From: Burkholderiales bacterium
GTDB lineage: Bacteria; Pseudomonadota; Gammaproteobacteria; Burkholderiales; Burkholderiaceae_C
NCBI GenBank assembly: GCA_016192425.1
Contig: JACPUE010000058.1
Location: 1-64,000 of the forward strand
Reading direction: 5' to 3'
Length of the DNA: 64,000 nt
Each line of letters begins with the position of its first letter. Position 1 is the stretch's first letter. This document shows positions 57,640 through 64,000 of the stretch, piece by piece. A program made the position numbers and the translations under genes. The notes beneath the pieces were generated by a model. The model worked only from the letters and a program-made list of their open reading frames with translations. It was not told the origin of the DNA and made no database searches.

Positions 57640-58228
57640 TCACCGAGCCCGACAAGGAACGCAGGACATGTTCGGAGCCCCCCAGAGTCAGCGTGCTATG
57701 CAGGTCCAGGCTGAACAACGTGCCCAGTTGCTCGGGCAACTACCGCTGCTTTCTAACCAGGCGCTGGTGCCATTCGTCACAACGGTTTTTGCATTGGATG
57801 AACTGGTCTCCGCATATCTCCTGCCTTTGCGTTCTGCGCCCCGAGAACTGGATGAAGGAGACCCGACAGCACTTTCGCAGTGTTTAGCGGCCATGGGGCG
57901 TGCCCGCCGTTGCAGAACCTTGGTCCTCAAATCCAGCTGGGAGCCCGTTGCCGTGGCGCTGTTGGTCAACCCCTGTGGCTACTACCTCTGCCTGCGCGAG
58001 CTCATGTTTGGACGTCACTACGTATCGACGCCTGACATGTACCAGCGGATCAGCCGTGTCAGAGCAGAGGTGCTGACCAAGCCCCTGCAGGCACTGTGTG
58101 AAGCCGACCCCCAGGTCGGACGTTATCTCGCCTGGATCTTGGGGTTTGGTTCCTATAAGGGGCTGGATGTCCGGCGGGCGGTCGACATGCAGAGGGCGGT
58201 GTATTGCGAGACGCTATGGATGAACTGA
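57632..58228 (+). CDS. Unknown mobile-element protein (198 aa)
   Basis: The GTG at 57632 is preferred because AAAGGAGCCTCCC lies directly upstream; ATG 57668 is an alternative. The protein is helical, with LLSNQALVPFVTTVFALDEL and LVLKSSWEPVAVALLVNPCG. It is loosely similar to the 209-aa protein at 56583. No known domain. Confidence 0.55.
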   Translation: MRNHRARQGTQDMFGAPQSQRAMQVQAEQRAQLLGQLPLLSNQALVPFVTTVFALDELVSAYLLPLRSAPRELDEGDPTALSQCLAAMGRARRCRTLVLKSSWEPVAVALLVNPCGYYLCLRELMFGRHYVSTPDMYQRISRVRAEVLTKPLQALCEADPQVGRYLAWILGFGSYKGLDVRRAVDMQRAVYCETLWMN

Positions 58229-58259
58229 CTCACTGGCATGGCCACGAAAGGAATCAACG

Positions 58260-58514
58260 ATGCACTGGGTCATTCACCTGACGCTCCTGGCGTTGAGCGC
58301 CATCAACGCGTATCTCATCTTCCGCAGGGATTGGGATCCCATGGACGCCTGGCTCTTTGTGGCGGGTGCTGCGGTGGCGCTACTCCTCGCGTTACTCCTG
58401 CATCTGCTCTTGAAGGTCAGGCCCGAGGAGCGCATCGCGCTCCTGCGCGAAGTGGCCAAGACGGCTAAAGCCGATCTGGTCGCCTTCCTGAAACTGCTTC
58501 GCTTCTGGCGTTGA
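58260..58514 (+). CDS. Small two-TM membrane protein
   Basis: 84 aa with two membrane segments, about residues 3-20 and 30-52, then a charged cytoplasmic helix (RPEERIALLREVAKTAKADL). ATG 58260 is preceded by AAAGGAATCAACG. It lies 72 bp before an AAA+/M41 protease gene that has no membrane segments of its own, so it could act as that protein's anchor (inference). Confidence 0.6.
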   Translation: MHWVIHLTLLALSAINAYLIFRRDWDPMDAWLFVAGAAVALLLALLLHLLLKVRPEERIALLREVAKTAKADLVAFLKLLRFWR

Positions 58515-58586
58515 TAGCGATCTCCATTCCATGGCGGTCGCGCGAGATGTGACCGCTGCAGAACCCCAACAGAAATTTCTACCACC

Positions 58587-60524
58587 ATGAAAACAACGAA
58601 CAACCAATTGCGCGCGCACATCAGTGAACGCAGCGCTCAGCTACGACACATCGCCGCAGAACTCAAGACCGAACTCTTTGGGATTGATGACATCATCGAT
58701 CGCGTGATCGACACAATACGGGCGTGGTACGTCCTGCCCGACGTCATCAACCGGCCAGTCATCGTGAACCTATGGGGGCTCACCGGTACGGGCAAGACCC
58801 AACTCATTCGCAGCCTGTCAAAGAAGCTCGGGTTCTATGACCGCCTGATCGAAGTTCAGATGGACGGCTATTCCAATGGAGGAGGGGTGTCGATCGGCTC
58901 CATGTTGTCAGACTCGGCGATCGCCGAGGGCACTCCCGGAATCCTCGTTCTCGATGAGTTCCAGCGGTTCAGGACCATTGACCGCGATGGGCGCGAGCGC
59001 AAGGTCGAGCACTACATGGATGTGTGGGGCTTGCTTTCCGACGGGAAATTGCCTCCCAACATCAGCTTCCTTGGGGATATGGAGCGCAGATTGGCCGAGG
59101 CTGCATATCGTGACGAACACAAGCGGGTTGGCATGAAGTCGGATGCTGACGAGGAGGATGTGGTCGTTGGGCTGTTCGCGCGAACGCCCCGTAATGATCG
59201 TTCGAAGTTCACTCTGCCGCCGTATCAGGCCCAGGAATTTAAAGCGACGTTGAAGCTCAAGGAGTCCATCATGGAAATCATGACCTGGTCTCCGCAGGAT
59301 CTCCACAGTCGCTTGGTTGCCTTCATGCAAGACCCCCATGCGTGGGAGACGGATTACTCGAAACTGCTGATTTTTGTTTGTGGCAATCTCGATGAGATGT
59401 ATGCAGATGCCGCCAGTCGTGTGGAAGACTGCGACACAGATGCTGATGTGTTCCATGCCATGACCCGCAAGCTTTCGCTCATTGATGTGAAGCGGGCGCT
59501 GAGTGAGCGCTTCAAGCCCGAGCAAATTGCCCGGCTTGGCAACAACCACGTTGTCTATCCCAGTCTGAACCGCTCGACCTACCAAAAGCTCATCGCGGTG
59601 GCGGTGCACGGGTACTTGCAGGAAATCGAAGCATCCAGTGGTCTGCGCTTTGAAGTGACCGATGCGGTCAGGGAGCAGATCTACGCCAATTCGGTGTTTC
59701 CCACCCAGGGCACCCGTCCGGTTTTCTCTTCCGTGCACAGTCTGATGAGTGCACCTCTGGTGGACTTCACACTCTGGGCGCTGGAGCAGGGCGCCACGCC
59801 CGGCCAGCTGCTGACCATCGATGTGGACTCGGACGCCGGGCTTCTGATCGCGCGCTGGGCCCACAGGACACATACCGTACCCGTAGCGTTTGAGATCAGC
59901 AGGCTTCGCCAGCGACCCGATCCAGACATGCGCGCAATCCTGGCGGTGCACGAAGCGGGGCATGGATTGATCTACACCTTGCTGTTCAAGCAGGCACCGC
60001 TGGAGATCCGCATCAACATGGCGACCTTCTCCGGGGGCTACAACAGTTTTAATGCGCTCAAAGTCAAAACCCGCGGCAATCTGCTCGATGCAGTGTGTGT
60101 TGCACTCGCGGGTCGGGCTGCCGAGGAGATGGTGTTTGGCAAGGAGTCCCTGAGCTCAGGTAGTGAGAGCGATCTCAAGCTGGCCACACAGCAAATGGCA
60201 GCCTTCATTCGGCACGCCGCGTTTGGGGAGCGCATCAGCCATGTGGATGTCAGCACGGAGGCCGGGGAAAACATCAACACGGATGTGGCCAGCACCAACG
60301 CTGAAATTGAGGCCGGTCTGCAGACCCAGTACGAGCGTGCGCAGACCCTGCTCGCTGGAAACCGAGCGATCTATCTCCGGATGGTCAATGAGCTCATCAA
60401 CGAAGGTCAGCTGGCGCCGCAGAAGATTCGAGATTGGCTGGGACTGTCGCAGTCGGAGGTGCCCAAGGATGCGTCGGAGCCATTTGAGTCGAAGCTGATG
60501 GAGTTCGAGCGCAGGGCTGCGTAA
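58587..60524 (+). CDS. AAA+ ATPase fused to an M41 (FtsH-like) zinc metallopeptidase
   Basis: 645 aa. The N-terminal AAA+ module has Walker A GLTGTGKT (residues 64-71) and Walker B ILVLDEF (about 119-125). The C-terminal peptidase has the zinc motif HEAGH at 455-459 and a third ligand aspartate in SGSESDLKLATQQM (D529), as in FtsH. Unlike FtsH there are no N-terminal membrane spans, and the two domains are separated by about 250 residues. This is probably an ATP-dependent protease acting on an unknown substrate. It is carried on a mobile element. Confidence 0.78.
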   Translation: MKTTNNQLRAHISERSAQLRHIAAELKTELFGIDDIIDRVIDTIRAWYVLPDVINRPVIVNLWGLTGTGKTQLIRSLSKKLGFYDRLIEVQMDGYSNGGGVSIGSMLSDSAIAEGTPGILVLDEFQRFRTIDRDGRERKVEHYMDVWGLLSDGKLPPNISFLGDMERRLAEAAYRDEHKRVGMKSDADEEDVVVGLFARTPRNDRSKFTLPPYQAQEFKATLKLKESIMEIMTWSPQDLHSRLVAFMQDPHAWETDYSKLLIFVCGNLDEMYADAASRVEDCDTDADVFHAMTRKLSLIDVKRALSERFKPEQIARLGNNHVVYPSLNRSTYQKLIAVAVHGYLQEIEASSGLRFEVTDAVREQIYANSVFPTQGTRPVFSSVHSLMSAPLVDFTLWALEQGATPGQLLTIDVDSDAGLLIARWAHRTHTVPVAFEISRLRQRPDPDMRAILAVHEAGHGLIYTLLFKQAPLEIRINMATFSGGYNSFNALKVKTRGNLLDAVCVALAGRAAEEMVFGKESLSSGSESDLKLATQQMAAFIRHAAFGERISHVDVSTEAGENINTDVASTNAEIEAGLQTQYERAQTLLAGNRAIYLRMVNELINEGQLAPQKIRDWLGLSQSEVPKDASEPFESKLMEFERRAA

Positions 60525-60536
60525 GAGGGTGTTGAA

Positions 60537-61763
60537 TCACTCGCCCACCTCCAACATATCGTTCCAGGAAGTCGTGTATGCCGGTGACCTGCGCTCTTGC
60601 CGCATGGCCCAGCTTGCACGCTCTCCCTTAGCCTCGATCCCAGCGCTGGCGAGCTTCAGCGTCCCTCGCCCATAGCGCTGGTTGAGTTCATCGAGCGCCT
60701 CCATCAGCCGTTCACGGGCGCAGTCTTGTGCTTCCAGGGGTTCCAGATCGAGCTCACCCTGCCGCAGCTTTGCACTGTGCAAGTCCAGCAGCATGACTCC
60801 TGCCTTGATGAAGGCATAGCCGGATCGGTAGATGCGGCGCAGCCCAGCCAATGCCGCATGGACAATGGACACCGTGTCACTGGTGGCCCGGAGCAGCGGA
60901 ACAGTGATGGACCTGGCGTACTGCGGCCCCTTGCGATACGGGCTGGTGTGAATGAACACCAGCACGTGGGCCGTGTGGCTGGCCTGCCTTCGCAGCTTCT
61001 GCGCTGCCATGCTGGCAAACGTGCTGACGGCCTGTTCCAGCGCAGGGAGGTCACTGATGGGTTGCCCAAACGACCTGGTGCAGGCGATCTCCTTCTTGGG
61101 TGGTGGTTGATCGTCCAGTCCAATGCAGGGCATGCCTTGCAGCTCCCGCACCGTGCGCTCCAGCACCACCGACCAGCGCCTGCGCACAGTGGCCGGATCA
61201 AGGCGTGCCAAATCCAGGACGGTCTCAATGCCTGCGTCCTTGAGCTGGGCCGCGATCTTGCGCCCGACACCCCAAACCTCTCCCACTTCGGTCGCTTCCA
61301 GCACCGCATCCAGTTCCTCTCGCGGCAACTGCGCGAGGTTGCAAACCTGGGCCAGTGCTGCAGGGTAGGAGCCAGGTTTGCGTTCAGCCGTCTTGGCGAC
61401 ATGGTTGGCCAGCTTGGCCAGGGTCTTGGTCGGGGCAATACCCACGCCGCAGGGAATACCTACCCACTGCAGCACGCGGGCACGGATGGCATGGGCTCGT
61501 TCGGTCATGTCGCCCGGAATGCCACCGAGGTCCACAAAGCTCTCATCAATCGAATACACCTCATGGCGGTGACCCAGCGCAGCCACCAGGCTGGCCATGC
61601 GGTCAGACATATCGCCATAGAGCGCAAAGTTGGCCGAGAGGGCCACAAGACCGGCCTCCTTCTCCAGGTGCCGGATCTCATGCCAGGGGTGTCCCATTCG
61701 CACCCCCAGTTCCTTGGCCTCGTTCGATCGGGCAATGGCGCAGCCGTCGTTGTTTCTGAATGA
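60537..61763 (-). pseudogene. umuC: UmuC-type Y-family polymerase, 5'-truncated
   Basis: The frame contains NNDGCAIARSNEAKELGVRM, YSIDESFVDLGGI, GIAPTKTLAKLANHVAK and TRSFGQPISDL. Upstream of NNDGC the sequence is unrelated (LGSFR) and reaches a TAA, so about 31 N-terminal residues are missing. These include the first metal-binding aspartate and steric gate of family DxxxFYxSCE motifs. The first ATG (61703) would give a 388-aa protein lacking them. Probably inactive. The stop lies 13 bp from the M41 protease stop on the other strand. Confidence 0.75.
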
Positions 61764-61834
61764 CCCTAACTGTTAGTAGGCTATATACGCCTATGCTCTA
61801 TCGTCAATTTGACGACTAACAATTTTTGCAGGAA
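61764..61834. other. Junction between truncated umuC and merR
   Basis: AT-rich for this genome; contains a 13-bp palindrome CGTCAATTTGACG (61802-61814) and the small palindrome CTAACTGTTAG (61766-61776). It marks the point where the mercury module meets the truncated umuC and may hold an element end. Confidence 0.4.
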
Positions 61835-62230
61835 TTAAGTGCCAGCCAAAGTGTCAATGATGGGGCATGGTCCAGATTCGACTCCGTTTTCGCAGCGCTT
61901 AGACAAGTCAGTAAGGGTCTTCTTCATGCGGCGCAGGTCAGCAATGCGGGCATCAATCTCCTTGATCTTGTGCTCAGCCAGCTCCTTGGTTTCGCAACAG
62001 TTTTTTGCTTCTTCAAAGCTAAGAAGACTGCTGGTCTCATCCAACGTGAATCCTAACGTTTGTGCGCGCTTGATGAATTTGACTCGCCGGACAACCGCTT
62101 CGCCATACTTGCGCTGCCCGCCCTGCGGGAGTAGGGGCTCAGCAATCAGACCAATGCGCTGGTAATAGCGGATCGTGTCGATCTTTACGCCTGCCGCGTT
62201 GGCAGCTCGGCCAATTGTCATGTCGTTCAT
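61835..62230 (-). CDS. merR: MerR-family metal-responsive regulator
   Basis: 131 aa. N-terminal winged helix IGRAANAAGVKIDTIRYYQR and RQRKYGEAVVRRVKFIKRAQ-type region. A long dimerisation helix leads to cysteines in AKNCCETKEL, SKRCENG and GPCPIID, positions used by MerR for Hg(II). It is divergent from merT across a 20-bp-spacer promoter typical of this family. Hg(II) is the most likely inducer, but related metals cannot be excluded. Confidence 0.82.
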   Translation of the reverse strand: MNDMTIGRAANAAGVKIDTIRYYQRIGLIAEPLLPQGGQRKYGEAVVRRVKFIKRAQTLGFTLDETSSLLSFEEAKNCCETKELAEHKIKEIDARIADLRRMKKTLTDLSKRCENGVESGPCPIIDTLAGT

Positions 62231-62248
62231 GGCATTTCCAAATAGTGC

Positions 62249-62280
62249 TTGACTCTGGACTCTAGTCCAGACTTTACATT
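62249..62280 (+). promoter_or_regulatory. MerR-type promoter/operator of merTP
   Basis: -35 TTGACT (62249-62254) and -10 TACATT (62275-62280) are separated by 20 bp, the lengthened spacer that MerR proteins correct. An 18-bp dyad TCTGGACT-CT-AGTCCAGA (62254-62271) fills the spacer. It differs from the classical GTAC-containing mer operator. Confidence 0.85.
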
Positions 62281-62314
62281 AGCCTATCCCTTGTTGGGTT
62301 GGAAGGATTTGTGC

Positions 62315-62656
62315 ATGGACATTAAAGTCAAATCTTCAATGGTCGCAGCTGCGCTGGCAGCCGTTGGCGCTTCTGCGTGTTGCGCTGGACCTCTCATCCT
62401 TTTGTCGCTCGGCATTGGCGGGGCCTGGATTGGCAACCTGACCGCGCTCGAGCCCTACCGACCCATCTTCGTGGCCTTGGTCGCGGTGTTCATGGTCATG
62501 GCTTGGCGACGGCTTTACCGCGAGCCGACGTGCGCTCCCGGAGATGTCTGCGCCATCCCTGAGGTGGCCGCGCGGCAACGAACCATCTTTTGGGTCGTGT
62601 TGGCAATGGTCTGCCTCATGGCGGCATCACCCTGGCTTCTTCCCTTCATCTTTTAA
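62315..62656 (+). CDS. merT: MerT-like mercuric ion transporter
   Basis: 113 aa, three membrane segments. The cysteine pair is in ASACCAGPLILLSLGIGG (TM1) and a second pair in PTCAPGDVCAIP (loop), both required for Hg(II) uptake in MerT. ATG 62315 follows GGAAGGATTTGTGC. merP follows after 10 bp. Confidence 0.85.
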   Translation: MDIKVKSSMVAAALAAVGASACCAGPLILLSLGIGGAWIGNLTALEPYRPIFVALVAVFMVMAWRRLYREPTCAPGDVCAIPEVAARQRTIFWVVLAMVCLMAASPWLLPFIF

Positions 62657-62666
62657 GGACACCACC

Positions 62667-62948
62667 ATGCGTTCATATCTTTTGGCCCTCTCGATTTTCC
62701 TTTCAATCAACGCTTTCGCTGGAACGCCAAAGACAGTCACCCTCGACGTAAAGAACATGACTTGTGAGCTTTGTCCCGTGACGGTCAAGAAGGCTTTGGA
62801 GAAGACGCCTGGCGTCGCAAAAGCCCAAATCGACTTCGCGAAGAAGACCGCAACCGTCACCTTTGACCCCGATGTCGCCACCGTGGCGGCTTTGGCCCAG
62901 GCCACAACCAATGCTGGATACCCCTCCACTGCGCGGGAGGTCAAGTGA
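62667..62948 (+). CDS. merP: MerP-like periplasmic mercury-binding protein
   Basis: 93 aa. Signal peptide MRSYLLALSIFLSINAFA, then an HMA fold with the metal site NMTCELCPVTVKKAL and a C-terminal AGYPST. It would pass Hg(II) to MerT. Its TGA overlaps the GTG of the next gene (GTGA at 62945-62948). Confidence 0.88.
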   Translation: MRSYLLALSIFLSINAFAGTPKTVTLDVKNMTCELCPVTVKKALEKTPGVAKAQIDFAKKTATVTFDPDVATVAALAQATTNAGYPSTAREVK

Positions 62949-63166
62949 GCAACCCGATTCAAACCGCATCGACCTTGACATGTCCCGAATGCGGCCATGC
63001 CATCAAGCTTGAGATGCCGACGGACGCCTGTCAGTTCTTTTACGAATGCGAAGAATGCAAGACCGTGATGCGCCCACTGCCGGGAGACTGCTGTGTTTTT
63101 TGCAGTTATGGAGATGTGAAGTGCCCGCCCATCCAAGCGCAATCGTCCTGCTGCGCTACTAGATAG
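62945..63166 (+). CDS. GDCCVxC-type cysteine-rich small protein (mer copy)
   Basis: 73 aa, GTG start overlapping merP. Cysteines in LTCPECGHA, CEECKTV, the signature GDCCVFCSYG, and SSCCATR. It is similar along its length to the protein at 46638-46850. Position in the merTP operon suggests Hg(II) or thiol-metal handling. No merA follows; a umuC gene on the other strand ends 1 bp away. Confidence 0.82.
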   Translation: MSNPIQTASTLTCPECGHAIKLEMPTDACQFFYECEECKTVMRPLPGDCCVFCSYGDVKCPPIQAQSSCCATR

Positions 63167-63167
63167 T

Positions 63168-64000
63168 CTAGGCTCGCGCCACAGGCATGTCACTAAATTT
63201 GGTGGTGTATTGAGGCGTAAGTCTTTCTTGCCTCATCGACCAGTCGCGGTGCGCACCCACGCCGACAGCGCTTCCTACATGGATGGCACCGCGTCCAAAC
63301 CGATCATTGATGGCATCCATTGCGGCCATCAATCTTCCGCGATCCCGTGTTTCAGGCGCACCGAAGTCAAACTCGCCTTGTGAGACGTTGTCCGGCATCA
63401 AGTCCAGCAGCATGACTCCTGCCTTGGAGAGTTTGAATCCCGGTTTGTAAATCTGGGTGACTCCCATTACAGCGGCCTGAACCAGATGCCTCGTGTCCGC
63501 CGTCGGACGGCGCAGCGGTATGACTATGCTTTTGGAGAAGTGTGGCCCCTGTCGGAAGGGGGACGTGTGGGCGAACACCAGTATCTGACCAGCCAAGCCG
63601 GATTGACGCCGCAGCTTGGCTGCCGCACGGCTGGTGAACTCGCTCACCGCCTCGATGAGAGGCTTAACTTCAGTGACGGGCTGACCAAATGAGCGGGTGC
63701 AAGCAATCTGTTTTTTAGGGCTTGGCGCGTCATCCAAGCTGATGCATGCCTCCCCCTGCAATTCTCTGACTGTGCGCTCCAATACAACGCTCCAACGATC
63801 ACGAACCATGGATGGACTCAATCTTGCGAGGTCGAGAACCGAAGTCACCCCTGCGTCACGCAGTTGCTGTCCGATGCGCCGACCGACCCCCCACACTTCG
63901 CCCACATCGGTCGCAGCCAATATGGCATCCACATCAGATCCAGGGAGGTTTAACAAGTTGCAGACCGTAGCCAAACTCTCAGGGTAACTGCCAGGCTTTC
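63168..64000 (-). CDS. umuC: UmuC-type Y-family polymerase, partial (runs off the window)
   Basis: The C-terminal part of a second UmuC: VGEVWGVGRRIGQQLRDAGV, TRSFGQPVTEVKPL, VMLLDLMPDNVSQGEFDF. The frame is still open at 64000 with KPGSYPESLATVCNL, so the N-terminal half lies outside. It is a paralog of, not identical to, the truncated copy at 60537-61763. UmuC is the lesion-bypass DNA polymerase of the SOS response; mobile elements often carry it. Confidence 0.85.
   Translation of the reverse strand, partial: KPGSYPESLATVCNLLNLPGSDVDAILAATDVGEVWGVGRRIGQQLRDAGVTSVLDLARLSPSMVRDRWSVVLERTVRELQGEACISLDDAPSPKKQIACTRSFGQPVTEVKPLIEAVSEFTSRAAAKLRRQSGLAGQILVFAHTSPFRQGPHFSKSIVIPLRRPTADTRHLVQAAVMGVTQIYKPGFKLSKAGVMLLDLMPDNVSQGEFDFGAPETRDRGRLMAAMDAINDRFGRGAIHVGSAVGVGAHRDWSMRQERLTPQYTTKFSDMPVARA

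Noticed and set aside
61764-63167. mer module as a composite element flanked by umuC direct repeats
   Set aside because: The two umuC sequences differ too much to be duplicated ends, and one extends beyond the window.

Overview
The window looks like chromosomal DNA of a Burkholderiales betaproteobacterium, most likely a Comamonadaceae member close to Acidovorax, Diaphorobacter or Alicycliphilus. This is inferred from the high GC content, the ribosomal protein sequences, the glycerol ABC-transporter locus and family-typical intergenic repeats. No database search was possible.

Core chromosome (1-26627). After a 178-bp tandem repeat come oxyR and dps (peroxide stress), a CYTH-CHAD triphosphatase-like gene and ubiA, with proC convergent. 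A two-sided glycerol locus follows. glpR, a second GlpV-type binding protein and glpK run leftward; glpS-T-P-Q-U-V and glpD run rightward. Together they take up glycerol by an ABC transporter, phosphorylate it and oxidise it. Directly behind glpD lies the spc/alpha ribosomal run: rplN-X-E, rpsN, rpsH, rplF, rplR, rpsE, rpmD, rplO, secY, rpmJ, rpsM, rpsK, rpsD, rpoA, rplQ. Initiator tRNA-fMet and a terminator close it.

Defence island (26628-33242). A leftward four-gene operon begins just after the tRNA. It encodes a 563-aa protein with a glyoxalase-related N-terminus, an 889-aa protein ending in a DUF2726-type PD-(D/E)XK-like domain, a CD-NTase and a two-TM SLATT protein. The last two are a minimal CBASS pair; the first two are not standard CBASS components. 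This is the best candidate for an undescribed system.

Copper/silver island (33243-53261). A chimeric junction fuses a 3'-truncated ABC-F gene to a 3'-truncated multicopper oxidase. Beyond it are tolC, a small periplasmic gene, a copRS two-component system, a stretch of broken genes and IS remnants, a cytochrome c, a copper P-type ATPase, a GDCC-type cysteine protein and cusCBA. Three copies of one 23-bp dyad lie at three divergent or leader positions and probably form the CopR regulon.

Mobile element and mercury module (53262-64000). A frameshifted recombinase is followed by an Xre regulator, an excisionase-like protein and an intact tyrosine integrase. Then come three unknown genes, a small membrane protein and an AAA+/M41 protease, a 5'-truncated umuC, and merR divergent from merT-merP plus a second GDCCVxC gene, with no merA in view. 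A second umuC runs off the right edge.
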